Below are positions 1 to 11,306 of a stretch of DNA of 64,000 nucleotides, in pieces. Under the pieces are notes generated by a model that had not been told where the DNA came from, did not search any database, and worked only from the letters and a program-made list of their open reading frames with translations. Every line of letters starts with the position of its first letter. Position 1 is the stretch's first letter. The stretch covers positions 1-64,000 of the forward strand of contig NZ_PPPU01000008.1 in the NCBI RefSeq assembly GCF_006483455.1, read 5' to 3'. A program made the position numbers and the translations under genes. This stretch comes from Methylomonas koyamae (lineage in GTDB: Bacteria > Pseudomonadota > Gammaproteobacteria > Methylococcales > Methylomonadaceae).

Positions 1-2
1 CA

Positions 3-158
3 ATCTTGATCTCTGTTGGAAACATCAATTTTGATAACACTTGGCTTGCAATTGGGGATGAGTCCATATATGTGCGGAGCATTGTCGTTGCTCACGGCGA
101 AATCATTGAAATGAACGCCAAACAGCGCCTTATAGAGGCATTCAAGGATTTGAATTAG
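3..158 (+). CDS. 3' end of an unrecognised gene (partial)
   Basis: An open frame enters from the left edge and ends at TAG 156-158, giving about 51 C-terminal residues that end in EAFKDLN. I see no motif I recognise. The composition is clearly more AT-rich than the rest of the window, which may point to foreign origin. It lies on the opposite strand to the tRNA genes and runs toward the 3' end of the first tRNA-Glu gene. The start and most of the protein are outside the window, so no function can be given. The 69 bases between it and the tRNA hold nothing I can name. Confidence 0.5.
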   Translation: MLISVGNINFDNTWLAIGDESIYVRSIVVAHGEIIEMNAKQRLIEAFKDLN

Positions 159-227
159 AGACGTTCGGGGCGGCACAAGCCGATGCAAAGTAGCGGCAGC
201 TAAATCACGGAAAGGAATCACGAGAAT

Positions 228-303
228 TGGCGTCCCCACGGGGGTTCGAACCCCGGTTACCGCCGTGAAAGGGCGGTGTCCTAGGCCACTAGACGATGGG
301 GAC
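228..303 (-). tRNA. tRNA-Glu (UUC), copy 1
   Basis: On the minus strand a 76-nt cloverleaf is seen, with acceptor GTCCCC pairing GGGGAC, anticodon TTC in the loop CCTTTCAC, T-loop GTTCGAACC, and an encoded 3' CCA (positions 228-230). It is identical over its whole length to the copy at 377-452. It is the last gene of the unit tRNA-Ala, tRNA-Glu, tRNA-Glu, which follows the glutamyl-tRNA synthetase gene. Its 3' end faces the AT-rich gene fragment at the left edge. Confidence 0.97.
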
Positions 304-314
304 TCAGGACTATT

Positions 315-365
315 AGCAGAAGCGTCTGCTGATTTTTTGATTTGCGGTTACCGGCCTTGACCGGT
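315..365. other. tRNA spacer with two small stem-loops
   Basis: The spacer between the two tRNA-Glu genes holds two inverted repeats: AGCAGA/TCTGCT with a 4-nt loop (315-330) and ACCGG/CCGGT with a 6-nt loop (350-365). In a tRNA precursor transcript these may guide endonuclease processing, but that is inference. Read on the plus strand, the first repeat is followed by a run of six T (333-338) and could stop transcripts entering from the left. Confidence 0.35.
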
Positions 366-376
366 TTTAGCCAGAT

Positions 377-452
377 TGGCGTCCCCACGGGGGTTCGAAC
401 CCCGGTTACCGCCGTGAAAGGGCGGTGTCCTAGGCCACTAGACGATGGGGAC
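377..452 (-). tRNA. tRNA-Glu (UUC), copy 2
   Basis: This is a second 76-nt tRNA-Glu, identical to copy 1, including anticodon TTC and encoded CCA (377-379). Identity with copy 1 stops a few bases outside the gene, so the repeat unit is essentially the tRNA itself. It lies 21 bases downstream of tRNA-Ala and is probably part of the same precursor. Confidence 0.97.
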
Positions 453-473
453 TTAGGACTAAATCAACTAATT

Positions 474-549
<76 letters not shown>

Positions 550-565
550 GTAGTTGAGTTCTCGT

Positions 566-593
566 ATTATACGGATATTTAGAGCCTTGTCCA
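566..593 (-). promoter_or_regulatory. sigma70-type promoter of the tRNA unit
   Basis: On the minus strand there is TGGACA (588-593, five of six matches to TTGACA), a 16-base spacer, and a perfect TATAAT (566-571). It lies in the 50 bases between the gltX stop and tRNA-Ala. Transcription would start near 558-560, about ten bases before the tRNA. The tRNAs can therefore be made independently of gltX read-through. Confidence 0.6.
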
Positions 594-599
594 GAGAAT

Positions 600-1997
600 T
601 TATAATTTTTTTATAAACTCGATCGCCCGATCCAAGCGATTCAAGGTTTTTTCGCGGCCCAGCAGTTTCAAGGTCAGGTCTATAGCCGGCGACACGCTGC
701 CGCCGCACACCGCTACCCGCAACGGCTGCGCGACTTTACCCAAGTTTAGTTCCAACCGCTCGGCACTATCCAGCACGACCTGATGCAGCGCCTCGGCCTC
801 CCAGCCTTCCAGCGCACTGAATTGATCGCGCAAGTGCTGCAAAACGGCATCGACACCGGCCTTGAAATTCTTCTTCACGGCCTTGTCGTCATACTCGTCA
901 AACTCGCGGTAGAAATAGACGCTGTCATTGGCCATATCCACCAAAGTCTTGCAGCGTTCGCGCTGAGCTTTGACGACCTCGCTCAACGCCGGGCCGCAGG
1001 CCGGATCGATGCCGCGCTCGCCCATGTGCCATGCCAAATGCCGGGCCACGTGCGCCGGATCGGAGTTCATGATGTATTGGTGATTTAACCAAACCAGCTT
1101 GTCGGTGTTGAAGGTAGAGGCCGACACGTTTACCTTTTCTAGCTCGAACAACTCGATCATTTCCTCGATCGAAAACAACTCCTGATCGCCGTGCGACCAG
1201 CCCAATCGCACCAGATAATTCAACAATGCTTCCGGCAGATATCCGTCGTTGCGGTATTGCATAACACTGACCGCACCATGGCGTTTGGACAGGCGCGCGC
1301 CATCGGAGCCAAGAATCATCGGCACATGGGCATAAATCGGCAATTGCGCACCCAACGCTTGCAAGATATTGATCTGCCGGGGCGTATTGTTGACGTGATC
1401 GTCGCCGCGAATGACGTGCGTCACCCCCATATCCATATCGTCGACGACGACGGTCAAATTGTAGGTCGGGGTACCGTCGGAACGAGCGATGATCAAATCG
1501 TCCAATTCCTTATTGGCAACGACGATCCGACCTTTCACCAAATCGTCAATTACCACCTCGCCGCTTTCCGGATTTTTGAAGCGCACCACCGGCTCCCCCC
1601 GCGAGTCGGACACACCATGGCGGCATTTACCGTTGTAACGCGGCTTTTCCTTATTGGCCATTTGCTGCTCGCGCAACGCATCGAGCTCTTCACGACTGCA
1701 GTAGCAGTGGTAGGCATCGCCTTGGTCGAGCAGTTGCTGAATCACTGCTTTATAACGATCGAAGCGCTGGGTTTGGTAAAACGGACCTTCGTCGTATTCT
1801 AAGCCCAACCAAGTCATGCCCTCCAGAATCGCGTTGACCGATTCCTGGCTCGAACGCTCCAGATCGGTATCCTCGATCCGCAATATAAAGCGGCCGCCGT
1901 GCTTTCTAGCATAAAGCCATGAAAACAATGCAGTTCTTGCACCACCAACATGAAGATAGCCAGTGGGACTCGGAGCAAATCGGGTTCTTATACTCAT
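600..1997 (-). CDS. gltX: Glutamyl-tRNA synthetase
   Basis: This class I aminoacyl-tRNA synthetase charges tRNA-Glu with glutamate in the cytoplasm. At 465 residues it has the usual bacterial length. The HIGH-type motif reads HVGG at residues 16-19 and the KMSKS-type loop reads RLSKRHG near residues 235-241. A zinc-binding pattern is present near residue 100: CYC, then about 24 residues later CRH, as in the E. coli enzyme. The gene is followed on the same strand by tRNA-Ala and two tRNA-Glu genes, so the enzyme and its own substrate are encoded side by side. The start chosen is the ATG at 1997. Confidence 0.97.
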   Translation of the reverse strand: MSIRTRFAPSPTGYLHVGGARTALFSWLYARKHGGRFILRIEDTDLERSSQESVNAILEGMTWLGLEYDEGPFYQTQRFDRYKAVIQQLLDQGDAYHCYCSREELDALREQQMANKEKPRYNGKCRHGVSDSRGEPVVRFKNPESGEVVIDDLVKGRIVVANKELDDLIIARSDGTPTYNLTVVVDDMDMGVTHVIRGDDHVNNTPRQINILQALGAQLPIYAHVPMILGSDGARLSKRHGAVSVMQYRNDGYLPEALLNYLVRLGWSHGDQELFSIEEMIELFELEKVNVSASTFNTDKLVWLNHQYIMNSDPAHVARHLAWHMGERGIDPACGPALSEVVKAQRERCKTLVDMANDSVYFYREFDEYDDKAVKKNFKAGVDAVLQHLRDQFSALEGWEAEALHQVVLDSAERLELNLGKVAQPLRVAVCGGSVSPAIDLTLKLLGREKTLNRLDRAIEFIKKL

Positions 1998-2004
1998 TAT
2001 CGAA

Positions 2005-2448
2005 TTATTTCGTGATTAAAAATTTCTTTGCGTATTCGCCGGGAATCGAGCGCGACGCATTCAGCCGCATCGCCTGATAATTAAATTGCACGCTGCCCTT
2101 AGCAGCATCGTTCTTACCGAGGATGGCCAGAGACGTCCCATGACCTTGGGCAGCGGCCTTTTCATACCAATAGGTGGCTTTATCACGGTCGGCGGTAAGC
2201 CCCAAACCGCGATCGTACATCGCTGCCAGCGCCACTTGGGCATCCATCAAGCCTTGGTTGGCCGCCTTTTCCATCCAATATGCCGCTCGCTCCTCGTCTT
2301 TCTGCTCACCATCGCGGCCCAACAACAAACGCGATGCCAGCTTAGCTTGGGCCAGAGCATTGCCTTGCTCGGCAGCATGTTTAATATCGTCGGCAAGGGC
2401 CGAATTGAACTGCACCAACAACAAACTGAGTAAAAGCCACTTTCGCAT
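2005..2448 (-). CDS. Secreted Sel1-repeat protein
   Basis: The product is 147 residues with an N-terminal signal peptide (hydrophobic [10 protein letters not shown], likely cut after ALA near residue 20). The body is made of Sel1-like (TPR-type) repeats: the pattern A..G...A...LA....G recurs about three times, with [12 protein letters not shown] and [12 protein letters not shown] as clear copies. Such repeats mediate protein contacts in the periplasm or at the membrane; no partner is evident. I chose the ATG at 2448, not the GTG just upstream, because GGAG lies 8 bases before it. It ends 7 bases before the gltX start, so gltX may be co-transcribed with it. Confidence 0.8.
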   Translation of the reverse strand: MRKWLLLSLLLVQFNSALADDIKHAAEQGNALAQAKLASRLLLGRDGEQKDEERAAYWMEKAANQGLMDAQVALAAMYDRGLGLTADRDKATYWYEKAAAQGHGTSLAILGKNDAAKGSVQFNYQAMRLNASRSIPGEYAKKFLITK

Positions 2449-2619
2449 CACGCGTCTCCGGGCAAAAAATCAACGGCAAGGCCAAACCGCTATTATTTCA
2501 CGGCACGCAGCCCAATTGAATGAACTATAAAAAAATAAGGGATTGATGTTAGACTTTATCCACCAAGGCAAACACTCCAGCCTTGCCCGCCCAAGAATAA
2601 CAACCAGGAGACTTGATAT

Positions 2620-3801
2620 ATGAAAAAAAACCTAATGATCACGGCCGCTCTGGCTGGAGCAGTACTATCCGGCTGCGCCACTCAGTCGAGCAATAACTTC
2701 CCGCCGTTCCAGGCTGAAGATCTGAATGCGCTGGTCAAATCGGGCAAACTGGTACAAAAAGCCAACAGTTTCCTGGTTGTGAACGACTCTTCGTCGTCCA
2801 TGAGCCGTATCTACCTCAATTCTCAGGATTATAGTGGCACCAAGCTGGATGTCGAAAAAGCGCTGCTGAACAAGTTCAACAAAACCATCCCCTCCATTCC
2901 GTTGATGTCCGGCTTGCGCAGCTTCGGCTACGGGCCTTGCCTGGATTGGAGCGCTACCAAACTGAACCAGCCGGTGCAAAACTATACCCAAGCCGGCTTC
3001 GACAGCGCGCTCACCTCTTTGCAATGCTCCAGCGGCGGCACGCCTTTAGCCGACGCGCTGCAGGAAACCAGCCACGATTTGGCTAACGCCTCCGGCAACA
3101 TCGCGATGATCGTACTGAGCGACGGTATCGAGGAAAGCTCTCCGGCTCCCACAGCCGAATCGCTGAAAGCACAATACGGCGACCGCTTGTGCATCTACAC
3201 CGTGTGGGTAGGCAACGAGCAAGACGAAGCAGGTCAAGCCGTACTGCAAAGCATTGCCGACGCCTCCGGTTGCGGGTTCTCAACCACCGCAGAGGCGATC
3301 AGCACTCCGCACGGCATGAGCGAATTCGTCAAAAACGTCTTCTTCAAAGCCGGCACCCCAGTCGCCGACTGCTCGAAACTGGATGACGATAAAGACGGTG
3401 TCAACAACTGCGCCGATAAATGCGCCGACACGCCTAAAGGTGCCATTGTCGATAAAAACGGCTGCTGGGCATTCCGCGGTCTGCTGTTCGATTTCGACAA
3501 AGCCGACATCAAATCCAAATACAGCCCGTTGATCCAGAATGCGGTGGAAGTGATGAAATTGAATCCCGGTCTGACCGTTGAAATTCAAGGCCATACCGAC
3601 AGCTACGGTACCGACGCTTACAATGAGAAATTGTCCGAGCGCCGCGCCAATGCCGTCAGAAACGAGCTGATTAAACAGGGCGTGGACGGCAAACGCTTAA
3701 CTGCAGTCGGCTTCGGCGAATCAAAACCGGTCGAAAGTAACGATACCGACGAAGGCCGCGCCTACAACCGCCGCGTCGAATACAAGCGTACCGACCGCTA
3801 A
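2620..3801 (+). CDS. OmpA-family lipoprotein with von Willebrand A domain
   Basis: At 393 residues, this looks like an outer-membrane-anchored protein that binds peptidoglycan. Visible parts in order: a lipobox LSGC with Cys19; a VWA fold with the metal-site pattern DSSSS at residues 56-60, GGTPLADAL near 145 and LSDG near 168; a thrombospondin-3-like acidic Cys stretch (DDDKDGVNNCADKC) near 256; and a C-terminal OmpA domain from about 285 with FDFDKADIK and the NxxLSxxRA-type helix (NEKLSERRANAV). AGGAG lies 9 bases before the ATG. A 6-bp inverted repeat CAAGGC/GCCTTG (2564-2585) sits in its leader. It is one of only two complete plus-strand genes and has its own terminator. Confidence 0.88.
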   Translation: MKKNLMITAALAGAVLSGCATQSSNNFPPFQAEDLNALVKSGKLVQKANSFLVVNDSSSSMSRIYLNSQDYSGTKLDVEKALLNKFNKTIPSIPLMSGLRSFGYGPCLDWSATKLNQPVQNYTQAGFDSALTSLQCSSGGTPLADALQETSHDLANASGNIAMIVLSDGIEESSPAPTAESLKAQYGDRLCIYTVWVGNEQDEAGQAVLQSIADASGCGFSTTAEAISTPHGMSEFVKNVFFKAGTPVADCSKLDDDKDGVNNCADKCADTPKGAIVDKNGCWAFRGLLFDFDKADIKSKYSPLIQNAVEVMKLNPGLTVEIQGHTDSYGTDAYNEKLSERRANAVRNELIKQGVDGKRLTAVGFGESKPVESNDTDEGRAYNRRVEYKRTDR

Positions 3802-3830
3802 GCGTTAAAACCGAGGAGTTAATTCCGGAA

Positions 3831-3854
3831 GGGAGGCTGAGGCCTCCCTTTTTT
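3831..3854 (+). terminator. Intrinsic terminator after the OmpA/VWA gene
   Basis: GGGAGGC pairs with GCCTCCC across a 4-nt loop and is followed at once by six T. It starts about 30 bases after the stop codon of the upstream gene. Confidence 0.88.
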
Positions 3855-3991
3855 ATGCGCGTCAGCCCTGCTTACGAGCACGGCAAGTAAATCAATCCCA
3901 ATCGGAAACCGAATTTTACCGATAGAATCGCCAACGAGATTCAACCCGCAATTCAATGCCGCGCCGTCAATCGGCCTCACCGGAGCAGCGT

Positions 3992-4522
3992 ATGAAATAC
4001 ATTATCAAACAGATCGGCGACGACTTCATTTTCGACGAGCTGGAAGCCTCGCGCCTGCAGTTTATCGAGTCGCTAAATTACTCGATGGAAAGCGCGAAGC
4101 TTATTTTCGACAAAAACCCCAAGGAACCCCTGGATTTTTACATTGCCTACGATTTTCAACAAAAAAGCGGCGAACCGGTGGTGTACGGCTTCAATCTGCG
4201 CGATGAGTTGCTCAAATATTTCAAGCTCGACACCGATAAGTACCACAACTCCAAATGGCTGCTGACCATCGGCCAAAACCTGAAAGCGTTAGCGGACGAA
4301 CTGGCCGAGCGCTACGACCCTGAGCCGCCCAAAACCATCGCGAAAGAAAAAGACAAACAAGAAGCCGAATACGCCAAGAGCGTTAACCGCTCCTACCGCG
4401 ACGTGTTGAGGGAAGCAAAAGCCAAAGACGAAGCGGACCGCCAAGCCGGCGGAAACGTCAATTTCGAGCGCAAGGATCGCCACCTTTGGCAAACGCTGAT
4501 GCTAAAAGGCCGATTCAAATAG
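3992..4522 (+). CDS. Conserved-looking protein of unknown function
   Basis: The product is 176 residues from the ATG at 3992, which has GGAG about 8 bases upstream. An earlier in-frame ATG at 3956 adds 12 residues but has no ribosome site. There is no signal peptide or membrane segment, so a cytoplasmic place is likely. The N-terminal two thirds look globular; the last third is highly charged and helical (KEKDKQEAEYAKSVNR and later), perhaps a coiled tail. I do not recognise the family. It sits alone on the plus strand and faces the aspartyl protease gene tail to tail. Confidence 0.7.
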   Translation: MKYIIKQIGDDFIFDELEASRLQFIESLNYSMESAKLIFDKNPKEPLDFYIAYDFQQKSGEPVVYGFNLRDELLKYFKLDTDKYHNSKWLLTIGQNLKALADELAERYDPEPPKTIAKEKDKQEAEYAKSVNRSYRDVLREAKAKDEADRQAGGNVNFERKDRHLWQTLMLKGRFK

Positions 4523-4542
4523 CCTAGCTTCGCGTCGCTCGT

Positions 4543-4562
4543 AAAAACCGGTTAAAAACCGG
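4543..4562 (-). terminator. Intrinsic terminator after the aspartyl protease gene
   Basis: On the minus strand CCGGTT and AACCGG form a 6-bp stem with a 3-nt loop, followed directly by TTTTT. An outer arm GTCGCT/AGCGAC could lengthen the stem. It lies 17 bases after the stop codon of the minus-strand gene and between convergent genes. Confidence 0.7.
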
Positions 4563-4578
4563 CTGCAGCGACCAAGGA

Positions 4579-5229
4579 TTAATTGCCGAACTTGGTGACG
4601 CAATGGTTGCGTGAATCGCACTCCACCGATTTAGTAATCGGGTTGGGCGACACGTAATAGTCGGTTACCGGCTGGCCTTCGCTATGCGGACGCGCTTCTT
4701 CCAGCGCTGTCACCCGATCCTCCAGATGGTTCTGTTTGATCAATTGCTTATTCAACTGCAAGGTCAGCATATCGCCGGATTGGGTCATTTTGAAAAACCT
4801 CAGGGTATTCATACCCAATAAAATCTCGGTCAGGTGCTGATTCAGAACCGCTTCGACATGTTTCAACTCGGTGTCACCGATCACCAGACTGTCGATAACC
4901 GTCTGTTTGTCGATTGTTCTGCCGCCGGCGGTAGCCATGTCCACTTGGCTGCCGAACGGTAAGCGCGCTTCCAGCGCGAACTTCATCGGAATCGCGATGA
5001 CGGTCGCCCCAGTGTCGATTAAAAACGGCAGTTCTTTACCGTTAACCCATAACTTGCCGCGAAAGTGGCCGCTATGGTCGGCGCGAAGCACAATACCACT
5101 GCTTACTTCGGCCTTGGCGGCTTGAGCTTTCTGATAACCCCCATCATCGGCGCAAACTGCGCCCGCACACACCAGCCACAAATAAGCGACAACAAATCTA
5201 CAGGAGATAAAACCAAGCGATCCGCGCAT
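4579..5229 (-). CDS. Exported retropepsin-like aspartyl protease
   Basis: At 216 residues with an N-terminal signal peptide (hydrophobic FVVAYLWLVCAGAVC), it is predicted to be periplasmic. The core LIDTGATVIAIP carries the DTGA active-site motif of single-domain retropepsin-like proteases, and ILLGMNTLRFF matches the later family motif. Such proteins have one catalytic Asp and act as dimers; substrates are unknown. The C-terminal part after about residue 150 is polar and without a known domain. I prefer the ATG at 5229, preceded by GGGGGAAGA, over the one 12 bases upstream, which would include that purine stretch inside the gene. Confidence 0.82.
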   Translation of the reverse strand: MRGSLGFISCRFVVAYLWLVCAGAVCADDGGYQKAQAAKAEVSSGIVLRADHSGHFRGKLWVNGKELPFLIDTGATVIAIPMKFALEARLPFGSQVDMATAGGRTIDKQTVIDSLVIGDTELKHVEAVLNQHLTEILLGMNTLRFFKMTQSGDMLTLQLNKQLIKQNHLEDRVTALEEARPHSEGQPVTDYYVSPNPITKSVECDSRNHCVTKFGN

Positions 5230-5295
5230 TCTTCCCCCCATAAAAATCAGCCAGGTGTCGGCCTACCCATTCACATACAAGCAGCCTAGCACCAT

Positions 5296-5317
5296 CCAGG
5301 CAGAATCCAAAGCCTGG
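5296..5317. other. Stem-loop downstream of dnaE
   Basis: CCAGGC pairs with GCCTGG around a 10-nt loop. There is no T-run on either side, so it is at best a weak or factor-assisted terminator for the dnaE transcript. The rest of the 119-base gap probably holds the promoter of the protease gene, but I see no convincing match. Confidence 0.25.
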
Positions 5318-5348
5318 GCAACGGTTAGCGGTGCGAAATCAACACTGC

Positions 5349-8837
<3,489 letters not shown>

Positions 8838-8841
8838 CGGC

Positions 8842-9432
8842 TTAGAGGAATTTTTTCACGGGCGCGTAGGAACGGCGGTGCTGCGGCGTAACGCCCAGTT
8901 GTGCCAACGCTGTCAGGTGGACTTGAGTGGGATAGCCTTTGTGGCCGGCAAAATGGTAGCCGGGATACAGCCGATCCAACACCGCCATTTCGCTGTCGCG
9001 GGACACTTTAGCCAGGATCGAGGCCGCGGAGATTTCGGCGATCAGCGCGTCGCCGCCGACGACCGCTTCGCCGGGACACGTTATGCCGGGCAGGCGATTG
9101 CCGTCGACCTTGATGTAATCGGGCTTGATCGGTAATTGCGTATAGGCGCGCCGCATCGCGACAAAGGTGGCTTGCAGGATATTGATGGCGTCGATTTCGC
9201 TGGCTTCGGCCCGACCGACCGCCCACGCCAGGGCCTGGGCCTGGATCTCTTCGGCCAGTGCGACGCGGCGTTTTTCGCTGAGTTTTTTCGAATCGGCCAG
9301 CCCGGCGATGGGCCGGGCCGGATCCAGAATCACGGCTGCCGCGACCACTGGGCCGACGATGCAGCCGCGTCCGACTTCGTCGATGCCGGCGATCAGTAGC
9401 GGGGAATTAGCGGAGGATGCCGCGCGTGACAT
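8842..9432 (-). CDS. rnhB: Ribonuclease HII
   Basis: The enzyme cuts the RNA strand of RNA-DNA hybrids and removes misinserted ribonucleotides. The 196-residue product has the type 2 RNase H signature [17 protein letters not shown] near residues 14-30, containing the first catalytic Asp and Glu. A later KVDGNRLPG and the KVSRDSEM helix match the family. Its ATG lies inside the end of lpxA, overlapping by 26 bases, so translation is likely coupled. Confidence 0.97.
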   Translation of the reverse strand: MSRAASSANSPLLIAGIDEVGRGCIVGPVVAAAVILDPARPIAGLADSKKLSEKRRVALAEEIQAQALAWAVGRAEASEIDAINILQATFVAMRRAYTQLPIKPDYIKVDGNRLPGITCPGEAVVGGDALIAEISAASILAKVSRDSEMAVLDRLYPGYHFAGHKGYPTQVHLTALAQLGVTPQHRRSYAPVKKFL

Positions 9433-10177
9433 TACGCAAGAAACTGACCATATTGGAGAGTTCGTTGCTTTCGCCGGCCATGCCTTCCATTTCTTCGATC
9501 GCGTCTTCCAGGCGCAGATTGTTTTTGTACAGGATTTTGTAGGCCTGACGAATCTGACGGATCACTTCCGGCGACTTGCCGTTGCGCTCCATACCGACCG
9601 AGTTGATGCCGTGCGGACGGGTCGGCCGCCCCCCCACCATCACGTAAGGCGGAATATCCTGGGTGATCGCGCTGCCCATTGCCGAAAAGCTGTACTCGCC
9701 GATCTGGGTAAACTGATGGACCAAGGTAAAACCGCCAAGAATGGCATGGTCGCCCAAATGCACGTGTCCGGCAATCGACGCGCCATTGGCCATGATGACG
9801 TGATCGCCGATTACGCAATCGTGGGCGACATGGGTGTAGGCCATGAACAGATTGTCGCTGCCGATCAAGGTCAAGCCCTGATCCTGCTGCGTACCCCGGT
9901 GCATGGTGCAGAATTCGCGGATCACGTTGCGGTCGCCGATTTCCAAGCGAGTGATTTCGTCAGCGTATTTTTTGTCTTGCGGGTCTTCGCCGATCGACGA
10001 AAACTGGTAAATTTTGTTATCGCGGCCAATCGCGGTCGGCCCCTTGATCACCACGTGCGGCCCGATCTCGGTACCGGCATCGATTTGCACGTCCGGCCCG
10101 ATTACCGTGAATGGGCCGACGCTAACGTCTTCCGCCAAATCGGCGTGTGGATGGACAATCGCTCTGGGATCGATCAT
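9407..10177 (-). CDS. lpxA: UDP-GlcNAc acyltransferase (lipid A synthesis)
   Basis: The enzyme adds a 3-hydroxyacyl chain from acyl carrier protein to UDP-GlcNAc, the first step of lipid A synthesis in the cytosol. The 256-residue protein is a left-handed beta helix with hexapeptide repeats from residue 1 to about 185 and a helical tail. The catalytic base is predicted to be His119 in THVAHDC. By alignment with E. coli and Pseudomonas LpxA, the acyl-chain ruler position is Met167 (in FSAMGSA), where E. coli has Gly173. The start ATG directly abuts the fabZ stop codon (TAA-ATG). Confidence 0.97.
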   Translation of the reverse strand: MIDPRAIVHPHADLAEDVSVGPFTVIGPDVQIDAGTEIGPHVVIKGPTAIGRDNKIYQFSSIGEDPQDKKYADEITRLEIGDRNVIREFCTMHRGTQQDQGLTLIGSDNLFMAYTHVAHDCVIGDHVIMANGASIAGHVHLGDHAILGGFTLVHQFTQIGEYSFSAMGSAITQDIPPYVMVGGRPTRPHGINSVGMERNGKSPEVIRQIRQAYKILYKNNLRLEDAIEEMEGMAGESNELSNMVSFLRNVTRGILR

Positions 10178-10621
10178 TTAAGCCACCGACACGGCGCACA
10201 TGATTTGCGCGCTGGCTGCCAGTTCGCCGTCGACTTCGGCCCGGCAATCGAACGACCACAAATGGCGCTTGTGTTTCAGGTAAGTCACATGCAGGCACAA
10301 CTGGTCACCCGGCACCACTTGCCGCTTGAAGCGGGCGTTGTCGATTCCGGCCAGATAATAGACAGCTCCCTCGCCCAGCTTGTCGTCGCTTTGCGAAGTC
10401 AACAAAGCCGTGGCTTGCGCGAGTGCTTCCATAATCAATACGCCGGGCATGATCGGCTGGCTTGGGAAATGCCCCTGAAAGAAAGGCTCGTTGAAAGTGA
10501 CGTTTTTTAAAGCCTTCAAGCTGATGCCGGGCTCGCAATCAACCACTTTATCCACCAACAAAAACGGGTAACGATGCGGGAGTAGTTTCTGAATCTGCAG
10601 AATATCGAGTGTTCCGGCCAT
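10178..10621 (-). CDS. fabZ: 3-hydroxyacyl-ACP dehydratase
   Basis: It dehydrates beta-hydroxyacyl-ACP in fatty acid elongation and competes with LpxA for the same 3-hydroxyacyl substrate. The 147 residues form a single hot-dog domain. [13 protein letters not shown] near residue 14 holds the catalytic His, and [20 protein letters not shown] near residues 52-71 is the central-helix signature. It abuts lpxA. A 105-base gap with two stem-loops separates it from skp, at the place where lpxD usually lies. Confidence 0.97.
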   Translation of the reverse strand: MAGTLDILQIQKLLPHRYPFLLVDKVVDCEPGISLKALKNVTFNEPFFQGHFPSQPIMPGVLIMEALAQATALLTSQSDDKLGEGAVYYLAGIDNARFKRQVVPGDQLCLHVTYLKHKRHLWSFDCRAEVDGELAASAQIMCAVSVA

Positions 10622-10647
10622 AGCGCTTAGATGAAGACGGGTGGACT

Positions 10648-10674
10648 GGAAGGCGCGACAAACTCAAGCCTTCC
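10648..10674 (-). other. Stem-loop in the fabZ-skp gap (fabZ side)
   Basis: GGAAGGC and GCCTTCC form a perfect 7-bp stem around a 13-nt loop, 27 bases upstream of the fabZ start. No T-run follows. It may act in mRNA processing or stability. Confidence 0.5.
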
Positions 10675-10686
10675 GTAAACTGAGCG

Positions 10687-10719
10687 GCGGCTTTCCGATA
10701 TTTGGATCAGGAAAGCCGC
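10687..10719 (-). other. Strong stem-loop just after skp
   Basis: GCGGCTTTCC and GGAAAGCCGC form a perfect 10-bp stem around a 13-nt loop, 7 bases after the skp stop codon on the minus strand. No T-run follows, so it is not a classical terminator. It could protect the 3' end of an upstream bamA-skp transcript or lower expression of the downstream fabZ-dnaE part. Confidence 0.6.
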
Positions 10720-10726
10720 GAAGAAT

Positions 10727-11227
10727 TTACTGCGACAGGGTTTCCAGCTTTTGTTGGACGCGACTGGTGACATCAATTTGGTCGTTGGCGTAAATCACGC
10801 CGTCGGTCAACAGCAAATCGAAAGATTCTTCTTTCGCCAAGGCTCTGACAGCTTCTACGATGCGTTTTTGCAAAGTACCCAACTCTTCATTGCGGCGCAT
10901 CTGGAAATCTTCACTGAATTCCTGTTGCGCTCTAGTGAATTCGCGTTTTTTATCCAATACGTCTTTTTCCAGTCTGCGGCGCTCGTCGTCACTCATCACG
11001 GCACTATCACGACCCAATTTCTCTTCCAGCGTTTTGATTTCTTTTTGTTGGGCAGCCAACGCTTTGTCCCGGGGTGAAAATTCGGTTTCCAGGCGGGTTT
11101 TTGCTTTTGCCGCTTGCGGCGCTTTCTCCAATACTTTGGCCACGTTAACAAAGCCGATTTTCAGCTCCGCGTGGCTTATGCCGGCAAAAATCATCAGCAT
11201 TAAAAACAAAGAAATTCTATTTTTCAT
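10727..11227 (-). CDS. skp: Periplasmic chaperone Skp (OmpH)
   Basis: Skp holds unfolded outer-membrane proteins in the periplasm before BamA inserts them. At 166 residues it starts with a signal peptide (SLFLMLMIFAGISHA), then LKIGFVNVAKVLEKAP, then a long charged coiled region (about residues 45-115) that forms the trimer tentacles, and a C-terminal AVRALAKEESFDLLLTDG strand segment. I chose the ATG at 11227; the one at 11239 directly touches its only possible ribosome site (GGAG), leaving no spacing. It lies 79 bases after bamA. Confidence 0.93.
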   Translation of the reverse strand: MKNRISLFLMLMIFAGISHAELKIGFVNVAKVLEKAPQAAKAKTRLETEFSPRDKALAAQQKEIKTLEEKLGRDSAVMSDDERRRLEKDVLDKKREFTRAQQEFSEDFQMRRNEELGTLQKRIVEAVRALAKEESFDLLLTDGVIYANDQIDVTSRVQQKLETLSQ

Positions 11228-11306
11228 GGTTAAAACCATCTCCGGTCAATTATGAGTTAAGACAAAACGCAGCGGCGATTATAGGGCAAAACCGGCCTGA
11301 ACTGAA

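Noticed and set aside
228-452. Direct repeat of 76 bases as a possible CRISPR or mobile-element repeat
   Set aside because: Both copies fold as tRNA-Glu with encoded CCA; there are only two and no spacer array or transposase.
9167-10510. 447-residue open frame on the plus strand
   Set aside because: It lies wholly antisense to rnhB, lpxA and fabZ, all clearly real; long antisense frames are expected from GC-rich codon bias.
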